DNA from: Trochalopteron elliotii | Taxonomy: Eukaryota; Chordata; Aves; Passeriformes; Leiothrichidae | Length of the DNA: 64,000 nt | Reading direction: 5' to 3' | Assembly: GCA_024734555.1 (NCBI GenBank) | Contig: JANPWX010000247.1 | Span: 1,369,239 to 1,433,238, forward strand | In this document: one piece after another, positions 49,801 to 61,116 of the stretch | How the letters are laid out: every line of letters begins with the position of its first letter | How positions within the stretch are numbered: the first letter of the stretch is position 1 | Made by a program: the position numbers and the translations under genes | Notes under the pieces: model-generated | Databases searched by the model: none | The model's input: only the letters and a program-made list of their open reading frames with translations | What the model was told of the DNA's origin: nothing

Positions 49801-52289
49801 GACAAGCATCTTGTAAGGTGAGCATTCTGCTGTAACTGCCCTCCCTTCTCACAAGCATTGTGTCAGCAGGGAGAGAAGCAAACCTTCAGGCAGGGCTATA
49901 AGATAGCACTTTTGAAAGTACCTGAAGGCTGAAGCAATACTAACTTCACTGAAAGTCATTTAAAAGTCAGTGAGACTTGGGTTTTTAAATCTTTCTAGTG
50001 CTTTTCTTACAAGTTACCATCAGGACTTGAAAATTGAATCTATTAGCTGTGCCTCCATTGCACCATCCATCTGAGGATCTCTAATCAAAGCTGTAAATAT
50101 CTATAAATCTGTAATACCTTATGAATTCTCTATATTGACTTGAATTTTGGGATGTTTACTGTATGAGTGTATTGATTTAGGTTAATAGGAAAAATAACCC
50201 AGTCAGTAATAAAAGCTGATGGTAAATCAGCCCAGTACAGGTGGGTGACAGGCAAGGATGGAGAGATCCAGCAGGCAAAGGCCGGCAAAGTCAGCATGAG
50301 TGGCTTGTGTGGCCAGTCCATCTTTTCCTCAGTGGGACAAGGGAGAGAGTCCAAAGGAGACCTGCTGAGGGGAGAGCAGTGTGTCCTGATATGTGAATCA
50401 GCTATAATCATGTTACCATCAGGTGACACAAGGTACACCTGTCTGCCCTTCTTTAACTTGCTGTTAAGCAGCACCTCAGATCTAAAGGCACTGACAGAAG
50501 TCTAGCAGAGTCCTCACAGTTTGTTAGGTAAATAGAGTTCATTCTCAGGGTCCTGCTTCTCATCTCAGGGCTGCCTGTCACGGTAGGAGCAGCTGCAGGA
50601 TTGTGGCCTGGGAAAAAGAGTGATGCCTCACACCCCAGGGGGGTGCAGTCAGAACAGCAGAAGTGTCACTCACCACAGCACACTTCTGGGGAAAAACCAC
50701 CATAGGTTATCCAGTTCAACAGCTGGTATGGACCTGTACCGTTTTGCCTGAAGCCATTCTGTAGACTGCAGGGAAAAAGTGATCTGCAGGAAAAGCTAGA
50801 CTCCCTGACATGGATGTAACATTAGGCTTAGCTGCAAGACCAGAAGCAGTAGAATTTGTAACCTGAGTATCTTCTTTTCTGGTTGAGCTCCTTGGGATAT
50901 TAACTTGGGTTGTTCTAACTTAATCTTTTATCCTTGTGGTTTATAAAGCAGAAGAGCTTTTTTTCTCTGTTAATTTCCAGTATATTACTTTCTTGTTTTA
51001 AATAAAGCTCCTGCTCTATTTTTGAATAACATAATGAGTGAAAAATGACTTTATTCATCCTGGTGGCAGGACAGCAATTTGTTACACTGCCAGCTAGAGG
51101 ACCTGGACCAGAAACAAATTTGGGTTCCCAGGCTCTATGCCAGAAGAGCTGAGACATATTTTTGAGGTGATGTACTTGGACTCTAGGGGGAGATTGTTGA
51201 CTGAACTGAGCTGCTTTCACAAACATCCTGCCAGCTGAGCCTTGACACACTGCTGGTCTTTGCCTCAAATGGGCAGGTCCCCTGCCCTGCACTGCGCACT
51301 GCAGCTAGGAAGTGCTCCCAGGAGCTGGAAGCACAGGCGAAGAATTGAGGATGCTTACAGTGGAAATTAAGTTCATGCATTCACACTTACTTATCACTTA
51401 CTGTTTATTCCATTGATCCAAGCACAAGGATCATATATAATGATGACTGGGGGTTGTTGGAGCGGGGGGTTGTTGCCCTTTTCACATGGGGCCAGAGCTG
51501 AAACTTGAGCAGAAGATGACACAAGGCCATTGCTTCCCACATGACCACCCTGGACTTGACCTAGGTCCACATCACCCTTTGAAAGCTCTCTCTCTCTCTC
51601 TGTTGCTTCCCTGAAGCCCTACCCACCATGCTCCCTGGTGCTTCCTCATCTCCCAGACCATTTCCACCTTGGCCATGCTCCTGCTACCTTAGGCAGATGC
51701 AAGGTGGAAACTGGAGGCACGGACTTCTGGTGGAGCAGCCCTGAGAAGTTTGGTAGCTCTGAAGCTGCAGCTTTTTTAAAGGAGTGAACCTGCATAGGGC
51801 CCGATCTGTTACAGTTATTGTTTGTGGGAGGCAGCATCTTCCAGCTGCTGTTCTCTTCATGGATACAGATACCGTCAGCTGGAATGATCTGCTTCCACAT
51901 TTTGCATAGACATATTAAGTGCTTGGAAAAGCTCCAGGTTCTTCAACTGAGTCTGTAAGGGGAAAAGCTACAGGCTGAGACTACAAGGGAGAACATGTTG
52001 TTAGGACTATTTTATTGAAAAATAACTCCCTTTTCTTTTATCTGGGTAGACGCAATGCTGGTAATTATGACTGTATGATTAGATGGTCGTTGATAGGTAT
52101 GTTTATGTATTATTTTCTGATGTTTATGTACACCTGTAGTTATTGCAGAGGGTGAAATGCTGGTTATTAGTAGCACTGTTGAAACAGTAGGAAGGTACTA
52201 TAAAATCAAGAGAAGTCTGCACAGACCTGAGTCATGTGTCCTAGATATATGATAATGACCATAATACGCAAGAAATAGGGTTTTCAAGC
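43833..52289. other. Mostly unique non-coding DNA
   Basis: No gene is recognised. Possible fragments of ancient amniote repeats occur near 45020-45060 (a TTTTTGGGGGCAGGGTCTG phrase) and 47550-47650 (a TTTATGTAGCACTGTG phrase followed by a GAGCCTACATTC phrase); both are too short to name. Simple repeats are a TGTGCC triplet at about 48150-48168 and a CT run at 51586-51601. AT-rich repeat-free stretches at 46370-46520 and 47530-47600 could be conserved elements. Confidence 0.45.
51586..51601. repeat. (CT)n microsatellite
   Basis: Eight CT units are present in unique sequence. Confidence 0.85.
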
Positions 52290-52440
52290 AAAGCTGTGAG
52301 GTGACATGTTTAAAGCAAAGGAAGAATTTTTTTCACACAATCAATAGTTAAAGCGTGGAACTTCTTGCTGCAGGCTGTTGTTGATGCTGAAGCTTACAGG
52401 AACCTTTTTGAAAGTTGATAGGAAAAAAATATCTTAGGGT
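52290..52440 (+). mobile_element. Old CR1/L3-like LINE 3' tail
   Basis: The words GGAAGAATTTTTTTCACACA, GTGGAACTTCTTGCTGCAGG and TGTTGTTGATGCTGAAG occur in the order typical of ancient amniote CR1/L3 3' regions. There they encode or flank the end of ORF2 as antique phrases of the form TTCACACA, GTGGAACTC, TTGTGGATGC. The copy is short and diverged. Its family within CR1/L3 is not resolved. Confidence 0.65.
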
Positions 52441-54328
52441 TTACAGCATACCACAACATTGAATTGCATCTTTAGCTTCGGCTTCTGACTTCCAGCACAA
52501 CTCTGGAAGTACAGGAGAATGCTGCAGAGTATCACTGTGCATTTGCCCTGTTCTTCCTTAGGACATGGCTGGAATGAGGACGTGGGCAAGAGGAACCTTG
52601 CTCTGACCAGCTTCTTCAACTCTTACAGTAAACATTAAACGGAGTTATGTGACAGGGAGGTAAGGAAGAAATAAAGGTAGAGGGTTGGATGGTGATTAGC
52701 ACTGGCATAAATCCAAGGATGCAATCAGATAGTGCACAGAGCCACAGAGCATTGGGGTACCTGAGGACAGCTTCAGCCCAGCTCCCAAAGGACTCTGCAG
52801 GCGCCAGCATCACATTTCCCGCTCAGTAAGGCAAGAACAGGCATAAATTTCCACCTGGCCAATTTCAAGATCTTATTCCATCTGCTCAACCTGTGAGTGC
52901 AGAAACGGCTCAAGGGGAACCCATTAACTTCAGTAAGGACCCCCTTTGGGTACTTGGTGACTAAAATCCTAGTCTTGAACAGAGCTGTGCATACACTTGC
53001 CATGGTGTGCGTTCACACACACAAATACATGTATCACCAAGGGGCCAGCTGCAGACCCACACTTCACATGTGAGTGCAGCATGTCTGTGGCACCCTAAAT
53101 CTGATGTGTGTGTATGGGAATTCTGAGTCAACTCTGGCTGTGTACAAGAAGTGTGCAAGACCAGAGCTGTAGCAGAACAGGTAGGAATTTACTGATGGCA
53201 GTCTTGTTTCAGCCCATTTCTTTTGCCTTCTCCATTTTTGTAGAGATTGTGACATGACAATGGACAGAAACACATAAAAGTAAGGGTGATATGTGTATTC
53301 TCTGGCTTCATCTGGTCAGCACTTACAGATTTTCTCACTTGGCAAAGTGACTACCCTGTAATCACTGGAGCATATAAATCTTGGCCTTTTTTTGATTGGG
53401 ACCTGTGTGTGGTAATGGATGAGTAGAGAGGCAGTTTCTTTCATAAGGAGGTGAGTATTATGCAATTTAAAGGGGCCACAGTTTTTCCTGTTTGTTGAAT
53501 CTGTGAAGAAGAATGGACGTTCTGAATTTTCTGCTTGTAGGTAAGAAATACCTACAGTTCATTGTAATGATATGACCAAAGCACAGAGTAGCCCAGTGTT
53601 CCCCACTGATTGGCGTACACTGGGATCTGGAGAGCTGTGAGATTATATTGTTTGGAGAGCCAAGAGGGAGGAGGAGTAGTAGGACCAGTGTTCCAGCAGA
53701 GGTGACAGCCACAGAGTGGCTTTGGATTGAGCTTCGTTTTCCCTGATACCCAGCATAATCCAGCTGCCTTCACCTCAGTGGCATCAGCTGGCCTCAAAGT
53801 GGTATCAGTGTTCCTCGGTGCTGGCTGTATGCCCTACCCATGGCATGGCACTCTTGCAGGAGTTTGCAGAGACTGGTATTTCAGGAAGCCTCCCTGGTGA
53901 CCTCTTAGGTCAAAGTCATCCAGGGCAATCTCAGCAAGAGTAGTGGCATTGACCAGTCAAGAGGTTCACCGACACTTGTAGCCATGTTTTGACTTGGTTG
54001 CACACAGTTAAAAGCTGTCCCAGCAGTTCGTTTGCTGATCCTCCCCCAGATCTGGCATTCCTCTGATTATGTATCCAACTGTAGTTGGTTATTATTTAGA
54101 CCAAATCATGCCTTGGGCAAAACTGACATCACTGCTGGGCCTCATTAGGGAAATGAGGAGCAGGGTGTGGGGAGCCGGCTGCAGGAAGTGCCACTGTTTC
54201 CCACCTCTGAACTGGGAGGTGAACGCCCCTTGCCAGGCAGGTTAGTGGGGTCTGTGATTTCAATGTAGCCCTTTGACAACGCCCTTCAGTTACAGGAGGG
54301 GTAGGAATCTCCCTAAATGGAGAGCTTT
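52441..54328. other. Unique non-coding DNA
   Basis: No gene is recognised. Short CA-rich and TG-rich patches lie near 53010-53110. Open frames are all under 85 codons. Confidence 0.5.
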
Positions 54329-54869
54329 TATCCTGCTTTCAGCTGGGATAGAGTTAATTTCTTCCTAGTAGCTGGTAGAGGTCTGTGTTTTGGATTTAAT
54401 GTGAGAGTAATATTGATAACACACTGATGTTTAGTTGTTGCAGTGCAGTGCTTACCCTAAGTCAAGGACTTCTCAGTTTCTTGTGCTCTAACAGTGAGCT
54501 GGTCCAGAAATAAACTGGAAAGGAGGACAGCCAGGACAAACTGGCCAAAGGGATATTCCATGCCATCAAACATCACGCTCAGTGTGGGGGGGAGATCCCT
54601 GCCAGGGGCTGATCACTGCAGGGGTACAGGCTGGGCATCAGTCAGCAGGTGGTGAGCAGTTGTATTAAGCATCACTTGTTCATCTGTTATTATTACTGTT
54701 GTTATTATTATTGCTATTATTATTATTACCTTTATTTCAGTCATTAAATTGTTCTTAACACTTGAACTTCACCTTTTTTCTGTTTTCCTTTGCATTCCAA
54801 CTGGGGCTGGGGGGCAATGAGCAAGTGGCTGTGTGGGGCTTAGCTGCTGGCTGGGGTTAAAACACAACA
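54329..54869 (+). mobile_element. Solo LTR 1 of an avian endogenous retrovirus family (ERVL-like)
   Basis: The 541-bp element starts TATCCTGCTTTCAGCTGGGA (family start TGTCCTG, one base changed) and ends GGGGTTAAAACACAACA. The flanks GCTTT (54324-54328) and GCTGT (54870-54874) agree at 4 of 5 bases and are read as a decayed 5-bp target duplication. A 5-bp duplication is usual for class III (ERVL-type) elements. A TATA box at the family position is lost. A polyadenylation-type ATTAAA lies at 54743-54748. A (TTA)n stretch occurs inside at about 54686-54731. There is no internal retroviral sequence, so it is a product of LTR-LTR recombination. Confidence 0.88.
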
Positions 54870-56582
54870 GCTGTTGAAAAGTCAGCATGCCTGCTATGTG
54901 ATGCAGGCTGCTCCATTGCTGTCTTGTGTTTGCTTTTTTCTCATCGCCATTTCACCAATCACTAACAAGGCAACGTGATTTCTGTGCATCTCTGGTAATT
55001 TCAGAATCATGGATTTAAATAAATGAAGACTAATCACATAGTTGTTGGTAGATGGTAAAGTCTTTGTCTTCAAGTAGTGCAGAATTTCTTAGTCTGCTTA
55101 GTTACATTGACAGTTTGGAAGAAAGAGAGTGATTAGTGAAATCTGGAATAATTTTTTTCATTTGCAAACTTCTTTTGCTAGTAATTTTTCTTTTCTTGTG
55201 TTTAAATATCACCTTGATATTGCCTTATTTCCCCCATACTTTACCTTACTTTGTACTCTATTGGACTTTAGCTATGTAATTCCTGGTTTTCCCTTTTATC
55301 TAGCTGTTCCCGACCTTTGGAGTTGATCCTGTAACCAGAGGTGCAAGTAATGTTTTCCCACTGAAGATCAGACATTCAGACATGTCATACAAGACATTGT
55401 CTTTAATGTCACTCTGTAGTTCACTCTGTCTTGCTGGTTCATCCTGCAACAAGTTACTAAAGTTAACTTATAAATGGTGTAATTTATCTTATGAAGAAAA
55501 GTGCTGTTTGAAGAGAGTAAATGCTGTTCCAGCCAGCACAGCAGCAAACTCCACCACTCGTGCTGTTAACATCCAGCCATTATTTGCCTCTTATTTCACA
55601 CTAAACAGGATAACAAAAACATTCTTACAAATGGACTGTTTCTAAACATATCAGAAGCTTTTTTGGACCAGCACCTAAGAAATGAAACTGTATTTTTAAG
55701 ACCTCAGTTTTTATTTTGGCACAAATTATAGATGTTCACAGAAGTATCAGTAAGTGCAGTCTCTGGAGATGGGCTGCTTCTCATTAAACATGCATGTGCT
55801 ATTGTCCTCTTACTTCTTTAGACCTGGCCTTCATTTTGAGGTCAGACTTTAATTTCTGAAGAATGTAATTTAAAGCTATGTATACTGCTTTGTGATTACC
55901 TGGAACTACTAAAGAAAAAGCCTTGGCAGTGGCAAAATAAATATGTAGGAGCTGTAGCTGCCTTAACTCTGCTAGCTGTAGTAAAAAAGGAGGTCTAAAC
56001 ATTTGAGTGATTTTAACAAGGGGGCAGAAGCAAGTGAAGTGTCTGTTGCATTGCAAGAAGTTTTACAGGCAGAAGTTGACAACACAGGAGGCTCCTGCTC
56101 CCTGTATTTAAAGTTTACTTTGCCAATTGTCTTGAGTGGGTTCAGTGTTGTAGTGAATAATTTATAGGGAGTATGAATGAGCTCATTAGTCACCTTTTCA
56201 GAGCTTAAGTGAGTTCTGTGGTTGTCATTACATGGGTCTTCTGTTCTCAAGCACCACAAAAGGACGGCTGGGCTGGGCAGCTGCCTGGTTTGTGCTGGCA
56301 CAGCCCCCACTGGCCTGTCTGCTGCTGAAACCCCAGCTCTGCTGCCCAGCTGTGGTCCAATAACCTGCAGGGCTTTTTCCAGGGATAGCTTATTTCTTTT
56401 TTCTTACATGTGGCGTTTGGTTTGATATTCTGTTGCTTTCATGTTGAGGGTGTTTTTTGTTGTGAAAAAGAATATTGAAGATTATGTGACAGGTGATGTG
56501 AAATAAGTGAAACCCTCTACTTGCATACAAGCAATAAAAGTGACTTTTCTCCTCTAATGTTCTTAAAAGTTTTGTTAGAGCC
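54870..56582. other. Unique DNA between solo LTRs 1 and 2
   Basis: No retroviral internal sequence (gag, pol, env or primer-binding site) is recognisable in these 1.7 kb. This supports two independent insertions rather than one provirus. Confidence 0.6.
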
Positions 56583-57172
56583 TGTCTTGATTTTGGCTGT
56601 GATGGAGTTAATTTTCTTTCTAGTAGCTGATACAATGCTGTGGTTTGGATTTATTATGAGAATGACATTGGTAACATGCTGCTGGTTTAGTTGTTGCTGT
56701 GAAGTTCTTAGCCTAAGTCAAGGGCTTTTCAGTTTCCCATGCTCTGCCAGCAAGCAGGTGCACAAGAAGCCAAGAGAGAGCACAGCCAGGACAGCTGACT
56801 GCAACTGGCCAAAGGGATATTTCATATCAAAGAGCATCATGCCCAGTAGATAAACTGGGGGAGTTGGCTGCGAAGGGCTGATCACTGCACTGAGCGAGGC
56901 TGGGCATTGCTCAGCAGGTGGTGAGCAGTTGTATTGTCCATCATTTTTGTGTCCATCTTGGAATTTATTTCTCTCTCTCTTCCTCTCTCATATCTTCCTT
57001 TTTACTACTACTACTAATGTAATATTGTGCTTTGTTTCATTTATTAAACTGTTCTTACCTCAGCTCACAGGTTTTACCTTTTTGCGATTCTCCTTCCCAT
57101 CCCACCAGGGCTGGGAGGAGTGAGTAAGCACATGCACAGTACTTAGTTGCTGGCTGAGATTAAACCACAGCA
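56583..57172 (+). mobile_element. Solo LTR 2, same family
   Basis: The 590-bp element starts TGTCTTGATTTTGGCTGTGA and ends GATTAAACCACAGCA. The flanks GAGCC (56578-56582) and TAGCC (57173-57177) match at 4 of 5 bases. The family TATA position reads TAGATAAA (56847-56854), a mutated TATA box. ATTAAA lies at 57043-57048. A (CT)-rich tract and an (ACT)4-type triplet run at about 57003-57016 occupy the place where LTR 1 has (TTA)n. It contains a chance 110-codon frame with no retroviral meaning. Confidence 0.9.
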
Positions 57173-57177
57173 TAGCC

Positions 57178-60100
57178 ATAACATTATTTTGTCCTTGAAA
57201 TGCTTATGGAAGTGCTAAACTGTGCTGGAACCAGCTGAACCTAAGAAAAGGGCTTAACTATCAATGTTTACAAGACTGTGGATTCAAAGAGAAAAACATT
57301 CCAAGATTATTTCATAGTGCTTCAGCAGCTGAGGCCTACCCCATCCTTGTGGCATCCCTGTGAGAAACCTGTAGAATGTGAAATTTGCCTGCAAAAATTC
57401 TGTGAGGTGCCAGATGTACCATACCTCCCAGATCACTGCAGCTGCTCACTGAAGTTACCTGTTGCCAGAAAGACTGGGGCAGTGCCAAAAGACCTGGCAG
57501 AAATTCATGTCCCTGTGAATAAGTCAGTCCATTATAATGATGCACTCTTGTCACCATAGAGAAGCCAAAAGCTGCTTGCAGGGAAACCCACCTCACAGGA
57601 CATGAACATTGCAGCCACAGGCGTGTGGTTCTCTGGCCACAGAAGTTGTTGCTGGGATGTGGGTACTTGTGCTGTGCTTTTTTACTATGCCAGCTTTTCT
57701 CCTTCTCCCAAAATTTTGCTTACCTGCTCTGCCTGATGGGTGCTCTCTGGTTTGGCCTTGGAGGCCACCTCACTTGTGGCTGTGGAAGGGAGCACAGGAC
57801 AAGACAGAACCTTTCTGCAGATGGTACTGACTCTTTATAGTCCTTCTACTGCAGTTTTTCATTGTTTTCCATTCCTTGCTCCCTGGCACTTTTGGTGGGC
57901 TGGTCTGTAGCACTAAAACACATCAAGGATAGAAGTCTGCTTATTCATTTTATGGCACTTAGTATGTTTCCCACAACCTGCACTCTCTCAGCATCTCTTT
58001 GCAGGCACAACTGTAGGTCAGCACAGCCCTGCTTGTGCTTCATCCCTGCACCACCCCATACAGGCTCTCACAGTTGTCTCTGCATTGTTGCAATCTGGGA
58101 ATCTGCATTTCACAGGATTTCCTCCGGGAACAGTGTTCAAGAAATGTACAGGAAGAGTAGAGCCAAGTAGTGAGTAAAGGAAAGGGCCCTGGTATATCCT
58201 GTGCTACAAAAAGCTGTAAATCAAGCTGGGACTCACACAAGTATAATTGTGGCTAGGAAATGGACCTGGCACAAGCAAATGGTCAGAGGGGAATAATTGC
58301 CTTCTGGCTCACAGCAGTAGTGATGGTAAACTAAGTTTAGTGTCAGTTGCTGAGAACTTCAGTTGATGAGACGTGAACACAGACTTCACTACCTGTGAGG
58401 TCCTGTTGCAAACTTAATTTTGCATGCATAGATACATAAATAAAGGACAAATTAATAAAATAATTGATGAAGTGAACAGTTTGCATTCAGGAAAGCTGAG
58501 GCAGAATTTGGGATGTTGACTTGAAATAATTTTGTCTTTGCTTTAGAAATTCCACTTGGCAATGCAGTTTGGGAGCTTTATAAAAAGAACATGGTTTTCC
58601 ATTGTAGTTTGCCCCAAAACTTCTGATCTTTACTTGTCTGCAGTGTTGGCTGCTGCTGTTCCTCCACACTGCTTCTGAGAACAAAAATACAGTTGATTTC
58701 TGGTTCTGCTGATTACTTGTAAGTTTGACTTCAGCTGCCAAGTGGAGAATACAGATGTTGAGATAACGCCAGGCCATGTCTTGTAGCATTTCACCTTTAC
58801 AACAGAGAGTAGAATCTGAGCACCAAACTCCAGAACACAGTTCTTTCATTTTTCAGCCTCTTTAAACACTGCAACTGTACTAGAAATACTGGCTTGTATT
58901 ACAGCTAATGTACCAACTGAGTTAGGTGAGTTCAGACCATTATAGCAGAAGACTTCAGTAAAGATATGTTTATCCCAGCCACATTTTGCTTTCCATTGAC
59001 TAGGCTACCAAAATAAGCTGCACTGGCAGAAGCTTCCCTTTCCCAGTATAAGCTAGGTTTGTGCTTGGGGTCCTTCTATGTTGGGTAATTACACTGTGAA
59101 AGCATCTCTCATATGGACCCATTTTAACAAATACATGTAGGACAAATGAGCATGCCTGATTCTCTCCTCCCACCACACTCATACACAGAAACACAATTGC
59201 TGGTAGCTTCTCAGCTGTATGTAATTTTAGCACTACGTATACTCATTTCCCTAGGAACTGCAAGCGTTACTACAATAATACCTTAAATGTGCATACATTA
59301 ATTTATAAAGGAGCTATTTAATAAAAAACTGTGAATTTTATTGGAAGAAATTAATTTTATTTTAGCCCGTGAAACAGAAATGCTGTAGATAATTTTGTTT
59401 GCTCACACTTCTGACAAAGCTTTGTATTGGTGCTCCTTTTCTCACAGATTCAGTTCTGTTTCCGTTGGGTTTTTTTCCTGCTGGGGAAAATGAGAACTTG
59501 AAGACTAATTAAATGCAATGTTGGGAAAATGCTCTGTAAATCTGATTTCATGTTCTTGAGTGAATGAGCAAAAGATAGAGCTATTGGTAAGCTGGAGTAA
59601 GCTGGGCCTTCACTGCATGTGCAGCTTATAGCTTAGTGCTTGTTGTGGGAGCAGAAAGGGGAGGGCATGCTTGCAAAAGCCATGGGATGGGCAGGCAGGG
59701 TACAACTGCACTCAGAGCAGCTGCAAAGCCAGAGTTGTTCTCTTTCAGCGCAGCAGGGCACTGTTTGTCAGCCCATTAGGTGTGTTACCTCTGTACAGGG
59801 CTGAGACTCTGGCTGTTCTGGTGCTGTTCCAGGAACTCAGACACAGCTGTTTCTCTGCCCCAAAAGCAGGCATAGTGCAAAAAACAAAACCAGGCTGGTC
59901 TGCTGTGGTTAAAAATAAAGAAGTGTTGATGCTGCAGGAGAAGAATGCTGAGAACAAGAGTTGTGAAAGAGGAAATGAATATACACATGCTGTATTCATG
60001 ATTTAGTTTTTATAAGTTCTTGAAGATGTCCAATGTGCTTGTGTTCTGTACAAGATTAAATCCATTGCCTTAGAGAAAACAGAAGATTAGAAATATCAAG

Positions 60101-60544
60101 CCTTATGGGGACACACCAGTCATTCTGCATGGGGGAAGAACTGACACAAAATGAGATGGTCAGTGTACAGGTGTCAGGGCCTGAGCTGTGTCCCACACCA
60201 AGGATCTGATCGCAAGGGTCAGCAGCCCTGTCCACATCAGTCTTTGAAAAGTACATCAGGACCCTTAAGAATATAGGAGGGTTTTTTTGTACAGCTGCAT
60301 GTCCAGTTCTAAATCCTAATGAGCAAGCTTTGCTGGCAAACTTGCAGCAGACTTCAGGGAAGAAATCCGACTCTAATGTAGAGAGAATAAACATTGAGAA
60401 GGACACCAGTCAATAAAGACATGGTAATTGGAGACCAAGTTAGGAAGAGGGGCTTAAAGGTGAGGATAAATAGTGCAGGACTGTTGAAGTGTGGCAGGTG
60501 AGGCCAGAAGGCAGAAAGTAAAAGTATTTAGCAAGGTCATGTGA
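57178..60544. other. Unique DNA between solo LTRs 2 and 3
   Basis: No gene is recognised. Open frames such as 58849-58487 (minus, 120 codons) and 60406-60056 (minus, 116 codons) have no known domain. No retroviral internal sequence is seen. Confidence 0.5.
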
Positions 60545-60549
60545 CATGG

Positions 60550-61111
60550 TGTCCTGCTTTTGACTGGAACAGTGGTGCTATATTTTTGGATTCAGTATGG
60601 GAATTAAGTTGTTATCACACCGATGTTTTAGTTGTTGCTGTGCAGTGCTTGCCCTGAGTCAAGGACTTTTCAGTTTCCTGTGCTCTGACAGTAAGCCTTG
60701 CACAAGAAGCCAGGAGGGAGCATGGCCAGTACAGGGGACCTGAACTGGCTAAAGGAATTTTCCATACCATAGAGCATCATGCCCAGTATATAAACTGTGG
60801 GGGAACTGGCCAGGAAGGGCCAGTTACCTGTTAGGGATGAACAGAGCATCAGTCAGCAGGTGATGAGCAAATGTATTGTGCATTATTTGTTCCTCTTGGG
60901 TGTTATTCCTCTTTCTGTCTTGTATTACTACTGTCATCATCATCATCATCATCTTTTATTTTGTTTGAATTATGAAACTAGTCCTATCTCAACCCATGAG
61001 TTAAGGTTTTGGTTTTTTTAAATTCTGGTTCCTCTCCTCACTGTGTGTGTGTGGCAGAAGGAGCAAGTGACTGTGTGGTATTTTGTTGCTATCTGGGGTT
61101 AAACCACGACA
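60550..61111 (+). mobile_element. Solo LTR 3, same family, TATA box intact
   Basis: The 562-bp element starts TGTCCTGCTTTTGACTGGAA and ends GGTTAAACCACGACA. The flanks CATGG (60545-60549) and CACGG (61112-61116) match at 4 of 5 bases. An intact TATATAAA lies at 60787-60794. The polyadenylation position is degenerate (ATTATGAAA near 60970). A (TCA)n run at 60934-60953 replaces the (TTA)n and (ACT)n of the other two copies. No internal retroviral sequence is attached. Confidence 0.92.
60934..60953. repeat. (TCA)n microsatellite inside LTR 3
   Basis: About six and a half TCA units lie within the LTR at the site where the sister LTRs carry different trinucleotides. Confidence 0.9.
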
Positions 61112-61116
61112 CACGG

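Noticed and set aside
56521..56853. 110-codon frame with hydrophobic residues
   Set aside because: It lies mostly inside solo LTR 2 and is not a retroviral gene.
57278..57559. Plus-strand frame with ECEICLQKFCEV, superficially RING-like
   Set aside because: Starts at GTG, and the rest of the C3HC4 spacing is missing. Treated as coincidence.
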